From NCBI GenBank assembly GCA_943735955.1, contig OX030955.1:14108083-14172082 (forward strand): a stretch of 64,000 nt of DNA, written 5' to 3'. Origin of the DNA: Piscicola geometra (taxonomy: Eukaryota > Annelida > Clitellata > Hirudinida > Piscicolidae). Under the pieces are notes generated by a model. It did not search any database and was not told where the DNA came from. It saw only the letters and a list, made by a program, of their open reading frames with translations. This document shows, in pieces, positions 12,431 through 24,581 of the stretch; within the stretch, counting starts at the first letter, position 1; each line of letters starts with the position of its first letter. The position numbers were made by a program, and so were the translations under genes.

Positions 12431-12753
12431 ATCCTCTGTTTCATTTACTAAACCTTAACATTATAGGTTAAAATTAAATTTTTCGAAGAAATTCCTTTGA
12501 AAGCGTCCAATGCTTGATTCCACAAATGAAAATATATTTTCTAATGTAATTTTCTAATTCAAAAAATGCAGACTGTTAGATGAGTTAATAAATAAAAGTT
12601 TTTTGTTTGATGAATCTTTTGTGAACGCTGAAAAGTATAATTGAAAAATGACTTTTTAAATCAATAATGTAATGAGAAAAATAGTATTTAAAGACTGAGG
12701 ACCTCGATAGAAATTTGTATAATAAAGTTGATTTTTTTTTACATAATTAAGAT

Positions 12754-15700
12754 ATGGAGAAACTAATTGTGAAAGTAATTTTGCTTTTTTGCACAGTCAC
12801 TCTCTATACTCAGGCCTTCATAGGATCTCCACTGTATAGGCAATGCCGCTTGCACGATGAAGGAGGCAAGAATCTGTGTCGTCTGCCAACAACTTCAACT
12901 ATTGAGGTGTTCACCAAAAACATGTTGGACTGCTGCAACCGTTGTGAACTTCTCAACTCGAAAAATACCTCTACTGGCTCTCAAATCAACGATAGTTACA
13001 TTTCATATTATACCAATATTTTGAGTAAAACAAGTTTGATGAACGTTACCGTTGACTTGAAAGACCAAAGAGAAATCGTACTGATTTCTCAGAATGACTT
13101 GTATGCCTACTTTTCAAACTATCCTCTCATTTCTAGTTTTGAACTGATCAGTTCATACATGGCTTGCACAGGTTTTAACTACTTCACCGATACTGGATTG
13201 TGTCAGATTTTCCCATACTCAAACTCTTCTGAAACTCGTTCCAATATCCCTTTCTGCACATACTACATGAAGAGCTTATTTGGAACTTGTCTCTTGAAAA
13301 TCTGTAAACGAAAATGTCGATTAATAAAACATATTATTTTAAATTATTTAGCGTCTTTTGATAAAGACTTATTTACAAATTGAATTTTTTATAGCCCCAC
13401 CAAAAATATTACATATTTAAATTTTTGTATATTTAATATTTGACAAAGTTACTAAAAAATGATACTTAAATATTGTATGTTTCAACATTTTCTAAACAGA
13501 ACAATTATTATATTTATTCAAATTTTGTTGGTGTTTTTCAGATCAAGAAGATTGTAGCAACGTTCCAGGAGAAGACGAGGAAGATAATGGCATTTACTGG
13601 ATCTCAATAAACAATCTCATATACCCGATCTACTGTGCCTTCTCCAATGGACAAAAGTACACGGTGTGTAGGCCAATGGTCATATAGGTTTTTAGCATCG
13701 TACTCGAAAAAAGTCGAAAAAAATTTAATGGTGACTTAAAAGATTAATATTTTAATTTTTTGGATTAAAATTGAATCTAAAATGATTTTAATTTGATCTT
13801 TTTGGTACATGATCAGTGTTTAAAAAAATAACTACAGGTTTTTCAGAGAAGAGTCAATGGAGAAGTGAATTTTTACATGGACTGGAAAACCTTCAAAATG
13901 GGTTTTGGAAACTTGAAAAGCGATTTCTGGCTAGGTTCGTCTCTTTCGATAATTAGTTTTAAAATATTTATGAAAATACTAGTTTAAAGATGGATCAGTT
14001 AAATTTGGACATTTGACTCATTGAAGCAAACTGCTTTACAGATTTTTCATCGAATTTTGAGTATTTAGTATTTTTAACGTAAAATACTATTTATTATATT
14101 TATTAGTAAAAAATGGGAAAAAAAACAATAAAAAAATTTAATTAAAGAATTTTCAGCGATTTAATTTAATTTAATAAAATCTTTGATAAAAACTATATAT
14201 AATACATTTTTCAGATAAATAATAACTGGTCGTAAAACAAGCAATCATACTTTCTTTTCGAAACCGTTTGCACAATTTTTATATATTTAAATGATTGAAA
14301 TCAAAAGTTGAAGTGCAAAATTAATTTCAGTTCCATTATCAATCAATCACTAATTATTTGTATAACGCCCTTTATGAAGTGAAAAAAAACGTTCAGCCAT
14401 CACGTTTTGTACAAATACGTCTTCAGGTCTCGACGGAAAGCTATGAGTGACTTAGTTGAAGTTAGAGAAGAGGGTAAAGAATTCCTTTAAAATAGACCGC
14501 AGTAGGAAAAAGAACGTTGAGCAAAAGAATTTTTAACTGAAAAACGAAAAGAACGTTTAAAGGTCGATGATCTTAGACCAGATTACCCTGTGAACATTCT
14601 ATATGGGCCTATATGGGTCCCATATGGGCTAAATGGGCTAAGGGTAATCAATATGGGTCCTATATGGGTCCTATATGGGCTTCGTGGGCTAGAGATTATC
14701 TATATGGGCCCTATATGGGTCCTATATAGGCTAAATGGGCTTTAAAAAAGAATAAAATTTAACGTGTTTTTAAAGAAAAACCTATTTGGGAAGTATATGG
14801 GTCCTATATGGGCTAAATGGGCTTTGAATAATAAAAAAAGTTAAAGTGTTTTTATGGAAAACCTATGTGGGTCCTTTATGGGTCCTATATGGGCTAAATG
14901 GGCTTTAAAAAAATAATAAAAAAAGTTCAAGTGTTTTCAAGGAAAGCCTATGTGGGTCCTATATGGGTCCTATATGGGCTAAATGGGCTTTGAATAATAA
15001 AAAAAGTTCAAGTGTTTTTATGGAAAGCCTATGTGGGTCCTATATGGGTCCTATATGGGCTAAATGGGTTTTGAATAATAAAAAAAGTTTAATTGTTTTT
15101 GTGGAAAGCCTATATGGGTCCTATATGGGTCCTATATGGGCTAAATGGGCTTAAAAAAAATAATAGATCTGAATGTTTTCAAGGAAAGCCTATGTGGGTC
15201 CTATATGGGTCCTATATGGGCTAAATGGGCTTTGAATTAGTGTAACATATGGCCATGGTTTTTGTAAAATATTTATTAATTTTTTATTTTAGTCATTTGA
15301 ATTTATTATCTCTTTTATTTTAGAAATGTTATCTTCTGTTGTAATTATTTAAAAAGTATTTGTCTATAAAAGTCATTCTGGTTTCTTATTAAAGTTTTTT
15401 TTTTTTAATTCTCATTATTAAATATTAATATTAACAAATTTAAAGTTATGCAAATAATTATTCAATAGTTCAACCAACTTTTCGAAACCCCACAAGTTGT
15501 AATCAATGTATTCAATATCTATATAAAATACCAGCCATATTTAATAATATGTCTAATGACAAAAAAAGCCGATTAGACCTCCCCTTGACCAGAACAAATG
15601 AAACCATAATATTTAATTCATCAATAAATTATTCGCAACAGGTTCTGTCAAAACCAACTCAACTCAAACATACAGAAGAGAAATCAAAGTACACGTGTCC

Positions 15701-18700
15701 AAATTAGAAAAGCAAGCCAAGCAAAATTCGAAAAAAAAAACTTGAAGAATCCGATTAATAACATTTTTTATATTTGGACTATTTTTCTTACATCTTTAAA
15801 TTTATGTTTGGCAAAAATATTTTAATTGCTTTTTATAAAAATAAATAATTTATCAATCAATCATGTGTTGCCCGTATAGCCCATATGGGACCCACTTAAT
15901 TTGGTGTAGCATTTTGACATGGGTCCCATATGGGCTGCCCATATAGGGCCCATATGGGCTGCCGATCTAGGGCCCATATAGGCTGCCCATATAGTTGCCT
16001 ATATAGCCCATATGGGACCCACTTAATTCGGTGTAGCATTTTGACATGGGTCCCATATGGGCTGCCCATATGGGGCCCATATAGTTGCCCATATGGGAAC
16101 CATATAGGTTCCATATAGAATGTTCACTGGGTAAAGGGGTTGTTTAATTAGATTTTAAAGATATATTAGAGCAATACAGTTATGAATTTTAAACATATTC
16201 AAGCATACTTTAAAAGTCACTCTAGATTTCAAAGGTAACCAATGTAACAAACGGAGATAAGGAAATGTGAGAAAATTTAAGAGCACGAGCAACAAGACGA
16301 GCAGCACAATTAAAGACTTTATTCAGAGGAAAGGAGAGAGTTGCAATAATCAAACCTGGAGAGAACTAAAGAAGATACAAGAAGCTGCAAAGTAGGATCA
16401 TCAAGAAAAGGAAAAGGCTATTTAATACGACGAATGTGGAAATAATAGGATTTGAAAACATATAGAATTTGAAGAGCTAAAGAAAAGTTAGAATCGAAGA
16501 TAAAACCAAGGCTACGTATAGAAGATGAAGGTTTTAGAGATAATGATGACGGGGGAGGCAAAACTAAAGAAGAAAGGGATAGTAAAGCTTTCGATTTTTC
16601 ATTGAATTAGATAAGTTCAAATTTTTCAGGGTTTAGTTTGAGAAACATAGATGAAGCGCAAGAAATAATAGATTGAAGACAGAGAGTTATTTTATTAACA
16701 GCAAGGACAAGAGAAGAGTCAGTGAGAGATGTATAAATATAGGAGTCATCAGCATAAATTTGACTGTTTAAGTAAGATAAAGAAGTAATATTAGGTAGTT
16801 CCGAGGTATAGAGAATAAAAAGTAAGGGACCAAGGATTGAGCCCTGTGGAACACCATAAGATAAAGAAACAGAAGAAGAACGAGAAGATTCTGTTGATAC
16901 ATAAGAAGTTTGCTCAGAAAGATATGATTTAAGCCAATTAAGGAAAGATCCAGAAATATAATAAAAAGAATCTAAAACATTTAGTTAATTGGTATGATCA
17001 ACATTATCAACAGCAGATGAAAAATCGAGGCATAAAAGAAGAATTGATGCATTAGAATCAGAAGTTTAAAAAAGGTAATTATAGAGTTTAAGTAAAGCAG
17101 TTTTTTTTATGAGCAATATAAAGCTTCAGTTCCGCGTCCCAGAAAGACGAAACTTAAGGGTTCCAGCATGCGCTGCAAGAATTGAAGCTCGTTCCACGGA
17201 ACATTTAACGTAATTTAAATTTTCAGTTTTTTCATTGATTTTGTACATCATGAGTTATCCACGCATAAAAAAATATTTTGAAGATAACTAGTCCTGAAAT
17301 GATTTTTTTATTATTTTAACGTTTTTTTTTAAATTTGATTTTTGTAAAAATTATTTTATATTCTTTCAAATAGAAAATTATGTAATTAAACTTGCATTTA
17401 AAAGATTAAAGTTTATGAAAGCATTTGTAAATTTTGTGATAAAAAAACAAAACAATTTTTTTATAATTAGAAAATTAATATGATTAAAAGATTATTGTTC
17501 TTAGATTTGAGTTCTATGTGGTATTATTTTATTTGAAAATTTTAACATTACAAGACATAGATATTTTAAATGTAATCTATATTTTATGATTGCAATTTTA
17601 CTAAAAAATATTCAGCCACTTTAACGATAAAAATAATTTTTGCAGCTAAAGTTTTATGCACATGCGCATTAGTTGGCTGTTGTCAAGTTATTTTTTTAAA
17701 GAGTTATCGTTAGGAATAGGGTTGGAGCTAGGATAAAGGTTATTGTTTTTTTCTTAAGCTTCAATCATTTAAATAACTTTTTTATTATCTTTACTTCTGT
17801 AGCTGAATTTGAAACCACAGGAAAATTATAATAATTGTAACATTATATATTATATAATCTAACTTTAAAAAATAGTTGCAGGTTTTTAGTAATTGCAGGT
17901 TTCAGTGCTACCCATTTAAAAAATATTTTGAAGAATTCAAATATATTGCTGTGGCTAACTCTAGTGAACAACAATTTGGTTAAATTGTCTTATATCATAC
18001 TAAATTTTAATTTTTTATAAAAAGGATTTTTGTTAAAAATAAATATTTTCAAGACTTTACAATAGCAAGTTTTTAAATATTAAACAAGGCAAAAAAAATT
18101 TTTTTTTTTTAAATGTCGTTTAATACGTTAAATTATTTTTCAAATTATATTTTTTTGCTGGAACTTTGATTCTTCGTAGCAAAATAAATAAATATTAAAA
18201 GTTTGAACAAAATAAATAATGAAAATTTGAGTAATCATCAAAAAACAACATTCGGCTTTTCAAACGGGGCGGTACAAATAATAAAAATGTCTTCGAAAAA
18301 CTCACTTCAAAATTACAACTTTTTTTTCTTGGTTTATCATATTCTAAGTTTTGAATATTTTAGTAAGACAGAATTTTTTTTGGGAAAATGTTGACTGGCA
18401 TAAATCCAAACAACTTCAAGACCAATTATACTAATATTGAAGCATTTCATGATGCACTTCATGCCAATCCCAAAAAGTTTGGGATTTGCATATGAGGGTG
18501 TTTGTAGTAGTTATGCTAGGTGATGATAGTCTTAGTTGAACAATATTATTATTAATATTATTCATCCAATTTTGAGTAGACCTTTTTTTGAGTATTCTTT
18601 TTTTTACATATAAATAGCTTAAGTTTTATTATTCTTGATAACCAAGTGGTCTTAAAGCTCGTTTGGGTTTACGCCATGTAAATAATACTCGTTATTGTGT

Positions 18701-21700
18701 TTTAGCGTATATAAAAAATTATAATTTTTTTTTTAAATATCAAAATAATACCCTACATCGAACTAGGCTTAACCCAATAAATTACTAGATAGGCAACTAA
18801 AAACATAATAGACACTTGGATTTATAATTATAACCTAGAAATATTATAAACATCTATTATAATCTTTTTAATTTTACGTAAGGCTCTATATGAGTTCAAA
18901 TTTATGTTCATTGAAAATATTATAAAATATGACAACACAGGAAACGAAATGCTTAACAATCTGACTAACACTAGAGCTTACACCATGAGATTAGAGATCA
19001 CAACATTTACCGGCCAATCAGCCTTCCAAGAATACGCAAACTTTACTGTTTCTTCTGAAGCTTCGAAATATACTAATTCCTTCACTGCAACTTTCGGAAC
19101 AGCAGGTTTTTTTTAATTTGAGACATCCAGAATATAATATTTATAAAAATATATTTATCATTAAAATAATTTTTCATCCACTAAACACATAACAACCAAG
19201 GCAACGGCTTGTTTAAGAACGTCGCTTTCTCCACCAAAGACAGAGATAACGACCCATTCCTATCAACACATTGTGCGCAATTTTACCGGTAATTTTAAAA
19301 AAATTACCAACAACCGAATTATAAAATACATAACACATTAACAACCATTCATACGATTAGTTAATTCTAAAAAGTTTCTTTCCCCAGAAGTGCCTGGTGG
19401 TACAAAAATTGTCATCTGGGAGTATTGAACGCTCCGTATGAGACTGATGGTCAAACGGTATGACTTCAGTTACTTTGCGATTTAAATTAAATTTTGACAA
19501 AAAAACGAACTTTATAGTAAAAAAATATTTTCAAATTTATCGAAAAAATTGCATACTTTTACTTGAATAATCAACTTCATATAGCCTTGTGTCGACATAA
19601 ACAAAAAACTAAAATTGATTTATTACCTATTGATTTCTTTTCAAAGTTTGTGTTCTAGTTTAGAAAATAAAAAATACCTGTAAGTATATCATTGATGTTC
19701 TGTATCTCAATTTTCTTAGAGTAGGGAATTCGATAAAGCTCACTGAATATTTTTTATTTATTTTTCAAAACCATAAGTAATACTGGAAACCCACATGAGA
19801 AAATTCCTAAATACTTTCATTCTTAAGCTTTACTATTCTTTCAGCGAGTTGCTATATTTTTCAATCTTTAGAGTGAAATCGTCTTTATGTAACAATCTGC
19901 GTGAGATGAAGGAATTCAAGCTTTACAATATATTTTTTCGTTTTCTAAAAGCATATTTCACAATTTATTCCCAGCATTTTTAGCCATTTAAGTTTGAATT
20001 TTGAAAAATAATTTTGTTTTTTACTTAAGTTTTCTCAGCTTCATCAATAAAGTTTGAGATATTACTTTATATTTTATTAAAACTAATATTTTCAAAAATA
20101 ATAAGAAAAAGAAAAGTTAAAATTATATTGTTCTACTTTCAGATCACTTCTTCGACAATCTTTTGGTACCCGTGGAAAGGATGGACTGTGCCAATGAGGT
20201 TTATTTATACAAATAAAGATTTTTGGAAGAAATAAATATATTTATTTATATATATCAAGGGCATTTACTATAAAAAATATATATTCTCAGAATGCACGGT
20301 TATTTTTTCAAACACCATGAAATAAGTGTTTCAAAAAAATAATAGAAATATAATAATAAATTAAGATTTTTCAATAGCATTTTGCTTTTTCAAAAAGAAA
20401 ATTACACTCGGAAAATTTCTCTATTTTATCTGATTTTTTCATTAAAAAAATATGAAACAAATTTGATGTACCATTGTCTTTTATAAGCCACCTGATTTAA
20501 TGAAAAAAACTTATTTGGCTTCCAGAAGCTAGTTTCACCTCATTAGATGATGCCCGTCTTCCTGAACAGCAGCTTCAGCAACTTAGATCAAAGCTTGCCT
20601 TCTTTCTATTGTCTTTCTTATCAGAAGAATTTTCGTACTTGCCAAAAAAAACTCTAAAAAACAAGAGAGTTGTGTTTTTTAGTTTTGGGCTATTTTACTA
20701 TCCGACAATGTTGTCGAACACAATTGTTTTGTTTTAAGTAGAGCTGTGCTTCAATCTAAGTTAACTTTCCATTAACGCAATTAAAATTTTTAAGCAAATT
20801 TATAGGAATTAAACTTTTTTTTACATTTATTTTAAACTTATTTTATTGTTTCGCGCTACAGAAAGTAGTTCAATACATTTCGTCGAAAGGTTTCCCTTGT
20901 TTTTAAAGTTCCATTTCATCAAAAGAAATTAATTTATTGTAGATTTAGTTTTTAAAATGTAACATTTTCAATAGTGTTACTTGCAATTCTTTATTTAAAA
21001 CAAAAATTATGCGCTACAGAAGATGATCCAGCTTATGTTGTTCGTATCAAAGAAATATGTATATCTGAACTGAAGCCGAAAAAATTAGAATATTCCATGG
21101 TTAAGAGTTGCAACATCATTAGACCCTGATTCATAGGCGTATCTTTTAACTTTCTTTAAAAATTTTAATCGTTCGATTAACGGCGATTTAAATTTTTAAT
21201 CGTGCAACAGGTCTAGTTTTTTTCACATTGAAATTCGTCTTTTTGTGGTTTTCATTTTTTATTCTTATTTTTTTTTAGTCTTTATTGATCACGGTTTGAC
21301 AGACGCAAGCCATGTTACATGTTGCATAAGATACAAGATAATAGTAGATAATTATAGGATACTGATGCTAATGATAATAGTTTGAAAAAATACTACAAGA
21401 CAAAGGATATGGTGAATATGGTAATATTTAAGTAGATAAAGAAATAATAAGAATCAGAGATGATAATATAAATATAAATTTAAATTATAGAATGCGATGT
21501 TTAAGAAGACGAGGGAGGAATGTTTTACTTTCAAGCGTAGTATATATAGGGGTATCAAATTGTGTTTCCGGGTCTTAAGTTATGAGTAGATTTTTTAAGG
21601 GGGGGGGGTAAGATATGGTGAAGAACGTGGTCAGAGTTAGTAGATATTTTTTTAAATATTTTAGTGTCTAAAGTGGTAAACATAGAAGGGATAGATGGGT

Positions 21701-24359
21701 AGAGAGAGGGAAGGTAGTTAAGTCTAATGAGTTTATTAATTAGGGACTGGATTTGCCTAATGTGTGGCTAATTAGCAAAACCAGACCAGGAAGGAGCTGC
21801 CTACCTCAGGTGAGAGATGATGAGGGACTCAGCGATGTCAAAGAGTTTGGCACTAAAGAGTCCATGGGAACGGATTGTTTTGATGGCATGAAAAGTTTGA
21901 AAGCATTTTTTGATAATATGATCTATGTGTGGTGAAATGTTAAGGGTGTCAGTGAATGTGATACCTAAGATAGTTAGTTTGTACGTGCGTTGAATGGAAG
22001 GATGTAAAGCTGGTGGTGTGATGCGTTTATAACTATTGTGGACTATGAGTTCAAATGATTCTTTGAGGTTAAGTGAGAGATTACTGAGCTTGATCCACTT
22101 AGAGAGGGAGTCAAGCTCTGATTGGATGGTGTGGGTGTTAGACGATGGAATAATGAGATAGGTGTCATCAGCGAATTTTAAAATATAACTAGAAGGGTGA
22201 TAGGGTTGAAGTGAAGAGGCGTTGATTATAAAGATAGATGGACCAAGAACTGAACCTTGGACCACGCTAGAGTTGATGGGAAGGATACTCAAAAGTTGAT
22301 TTAAATAAATGGTGGAATGTGATCGGTTGCTAAGGAATGAAATGAGAAGATTATATATGTTGTCATCAAGAGGAAGAAGTGCAAATTGGAGACGAGGGTA
22401 TGGTGATCAAGAGTGTCAAAGGCTTTAGTAAAGTCAAGAGCAATAAGGTGAACATGACTATTAGTTTTGAGAAGTGAAGTGATCGTAGACGTGATAGCAA
22501 TTATGGCAGAAGTGGGAGAACCTGATGGGCGAAAGGCGAATTGATCTTTAAGAATAGGTATTACTGAAGGGTGATTGAAGCAAGGGTATATATATTGAGA
22601 AACTATGATTTTTTCGAAAAGGCGTGATAATATTGGGGTGACTGAAATGGGGCGAAAGTCTTGAAGCGATATTGGATGTTTAGTTTTGGGGATGGGATGA
22701 ATAATGCTGGATTTCCACTGAAGAGGAAAATAAGAAGTGTTAATGCAATTGTTGAAGATGATGGAAAGTGAAGTACTGATTATGGGTGCAATTAGTTGGA
22801 GATACCATTGTGGCAAGCCATCGGAGCCGGTACCAGTTTACATGGAAGCTCTATACTTTTATTCTTTCTTACTACTAGGAGAAGAAAAAATTGAAGTATC
22901 GACGTTAGGAGTAACGAAGCTCTAGCTGATGTTGTTAACAAAAATTAAACAATAATCTGAGATCAACAAAGTCGTTTTGAATAGTGCAATGAAGCGTTTT
23001 AGAACAGCAATTGGTACTTTCATGATTTTCTTACATGGTTTGTTCCACAGAAAAAAGTTTTATTGTAAAAGAGCAGCAGAGTTTTTCAAACCATAAAAAA
23101 AGCTACTTCACAAGCTTATGACACATCATACGAAATTCGCATACATTCATTAGTTTTTTCATAGTCCGTTTGAATAAAATTCTTAGCCATCCACAGAGCT
23201 ATGTGATAAGCTTCCGGAAGACGAAATTGATACTGATTGGTGGCATTGTCAGATAGTGGAAAACTTAAAACTAAATAACACAACTTGATTACCTCTTTGA
23301 GAAATTTCTTGGTGAGTACGAGAAGTCATCTAATAAGAAAGACTGCAGAAAGGAACAAGCCTCTGATCTAGGTTGGTTCAGCAAGGAATGAATAATCTAA
23401 TGGAGAAATATTGGCTGCTATATTCATGACTAACACTTTTAAGAACGTTCATTTAGATTTTGTAGGGTATAAACAGAATTGATTACATTTAACCAATAAC
23501 TTACTCTTGCATGTGGTACCAAGCCAAGTTTAAAAGATGTTTTCAATCGGCTTTAATAACACTCGTCGTATTTAGCAGGATTCACGCACCATTTTTGGAG
23601 CCCGTGTTTGGAGCTGTTGTGTTGAAAGACATACCAACTATCATGGGCGGCGATCATGGGGTGTCCTAGGGTCCACCTTAATGTGGACCCTCCAACTTTT
23701 TTCAATAAATTTTTTTTACAATTTTTGTATTGATGCAAAGATAATCGAAAAATATGGCATAAAACAGAATTTTTACATAGTAATACATTGTGAGTATGTG
23801 TATTTATAGTTATAGCTGTCTTAAAAAAACAATTCATTGCTTACTTAAATATTCGTATAAAAAGTTTTAAAATGTTTTTTTAAGTAAGCGGCGGGGGGAT
23901 TCGGACCCCAGGATCCCCCCAGGATTGCCCATAATGGGTAGGAACCCCATCACCCCAAGATTTTCAGCAGATCGCCGCCCTTGCCAACTATAGCATATTA
24001 TTATTTTTTCATATTCAATTGAATAATAATGAAAAAAATTTTGAAAAAAACTTTTAAAAAAAACAAAATAAAAAACGACAGCGTAACGTTTTTGGGTACA
24101 AACTAAAAGCCTATTGAGCGACTTCTAAACAATATTTTATTAAAATTATTGTTTAAACAGTAAATTTTAGTTACATAAAACAAGTTAACAATTCATTCAA
24201 ATATTTAAGATTTTATTTTCATGTTAAAGTTAAGACTTCTTTATATGTATACAATGTTTCAGTGCTATAAATTAAATACAACACCATAATTACTGAGCTA
24301 ATAATGCTTTTTATAATTTTTCCACTAGATACACAATGATGATGCTGAAAAGAGGCTAA
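12754..24359 (+). CDS. Secreted PAN-like + fibrinogen-related domain (FReD) protein, copy A, eight exons
   Basis: Exons 12754-13303, 13542-13663, 13838-13934, 18941-19105, 19201-19288, 19388-19457, 20143-20198 and 24329-24359; GT-AG introns with matching phases; 392 residues. Residues 1-21 look like a signal peptide. Residues 22-183 are cysteine-rich (C31, C42, C60, C61, C64, C138, C150, C168, C179) with an apple-like core [17 protein letters not shown] and several N-glycosylation sequons. From about 185 a fibrinogen C-terminal domain follows: [59 protein letters not shown], the calcium-loop [33 protein letters not shown] and a terminal MRYTMMML. All four family cysteines are present. FReDs bind acetylated sugars or proteins in innate recognition and coagulation-like roles; here ligand binding is inference. 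Exon 8 is a short exon supported by conservation in both arms. No frameshift seen. Confidence 0.87.
14586..16131. mobile_element. TIR element filled with ATGGGTCC-type satellite (non-autonomous)
   Basis: Ends are inverted repeats: CCCTGTGAACATTCTATATG at the left and the complement of CCCAGTGAACATTCTATATG at the right, one mismatch. Both flanks carry TA, compatible with a TA target duplication. It interrupts the LINE, whose undisturbed sequence is seen at 45333-45360. Inside are a left array (14590-15235) of about six units of roughly 82 bp, built from ATGTGGGTCC, ATATGGGTCC, ATATGGGCTAAATGGGC and an A-rich spacer; an AT-rich centre (15240-15855); and a right array (15860-16115) of two units of about 150 bp with CATATGGGACCC/GGGTCCCATATG palindromes. 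No transposase frame. Confidence 0.85.
15240..15858. other. AT-rich core of the satellite-bearing element
   Basis: No coding potential seen. It separates the two arrays with differing unit structure inside the same TIR element. Confidence 0.5.
17101..17235. other. Conserved intron-3 block, arm A
   Basis: Relatively GC-rich block holding GTTCCGCGTCCCAG and GCATGCGCTGCAAGAATTG. It is closely matched in arm B (about 44785-44650, complement) while neighbouring intron DNA is far more diverged. In arm B a frame [27 protein letters not shown] is open; in arm A it contains a stop. Possibly a decayed exon or a regulatory element. Confidence 0.45.
17240..18640. other. AT-rich intron 3 DNA of copy A
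   Basis: No gene or clear repeat recognised, apart from poly-A/T runs. Roughly alignable in places with arm B 41.7-44.6 kb. Confidence 0.4.
18645..18700 (+). repeat. SINE 3'-tail fragment
   Basis: AACCAAGTGGTCTTAAAGCT, then TTTACGCCATG and TAATACTCGTTATT, matching the 3' half of the SINE at 37861-38045. Confidence 0.6.
20739..21215. mobile_element. hAT-type MITE or internally deleted hAT
   Basis: Left end TAGAGCTGTGCTTCAATC, right end the complement of TAGACCTGTTGCACGATT. Flanking 8-mers GTTTTAAG and GTTTTTTT agree partly. Internal blocks (CAGAAGATGATCCAGCTTATG and CATCATTAGACCC) recur in the element starting at 48858 and near 52570-52620, so it belongs to that family. Sits in the last intron of FReD copy A and is absent from arm B. 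Confidence 0.65.
21278..22870 (-). mobile_element. 5'-truncated LINE with reverse transcriptase (two frames)
   Basis: Minus-strand frames 22816-22301 and 22292-21801 together give reverse transcriptase motifs: [49 protein letters not shown], then [12 protein letters not shown] and catalytic [13 protein letters not shown] stretch is missing or frameshifted between them. The C-terminal part continues past 21801 ([20 protein letters not shown]). The 3' end is GGCTTGCGTCTGTCAAACCG followed by TGATCAATAAAGACTAAAAA, shared with a SINE at 26577-26828 and a fragment at 32262-32330. Confidence 0.82.
22930..23630. other. Unassigned intron DNA
   Basis: Some coding-like density around 23080-23400 but no frame I can assign; possibly transposase debris. 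Otherwise nothing recognised. Confidence 0.3.
23642..23983. mobile_element. hAT-type MITE with intact 8-bp target duplication
   Basis: 342-bp element whose ends are CATGGGCGGCGATC and the complement of CAAGGGCGGCGATC. It is flanked on both sides by CCAACTAT (23634-23641 and 23984-23991), an 8-bp duplication diagnostic of hAT transposition. GC-rich subterminal blocks (GGGTCC, GGACCC, CCCCAGGAT) surround an AT-rich middle. No transposase. A diverged relative lies at 3068-3232. Confidence 0.88.
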
Positions 24360-24581
24360 TGGAACGGATGAACTAGTCAACTAGAATAATTTATTGATCA
24401 ATAATATTTACTAAAAATCAACTTTGAAAGCTTTTACAGTGTTATCCAGAAAGATTTAAACACTTTTTCTGTCTTATAGGTTTTATTTATTTATTTATGA
24501 CAATACATTATTTAATTTATTTTTAACAATTATGGCTTTGAGACCACTATTTTCTCAAAGAATTTACTTTTCCACCTACGG

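Larger units (their letters stand above)
14338..17100 (-). mobile_element. 5'-truncated L2-type LINE in intron 3 of copy A, split by a TIR element
   Basis: 14338-14585 plus 16134-17100 match the 3' part of the intact LINE at 45086-48445, starting from the same ATCAATCAATCAC tail. The reverse transcriptase frame is broken by many changes. Truncation occurs at about 17100. Arm B preserves the uninterrupted target (CAGTTTCTTTATGAGC near 44763-44785), which proves insertion after the arms formed or loss in B. Orientation is antisense to the FReD gene here. Confidence 0.88.

Noticed and set aside
14963..15154. Short repetitive frame GPIWAKWA
   Set aside because: Translation of the ATGGGTCC satellite inside the TIR element.
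15896..16118. Small frames rich in Gly-Pro-Tyr on both strands
   Set aside because: Satellite translation; palindromic DNA yields similar peptides on both strands.
18904..19116. Independent small gene with Met start
   Set aside because: It is exon 4 of FReD copy A read through the acceptor at 18940.
20143..20235. FReD copy A ending at TAA 20233-20235
   Set aside because: Read-through past a conserved donor (AG-GTTTAT); exon 8 at 24329 restores the family's C-terminal motif and is conserved in arm B.
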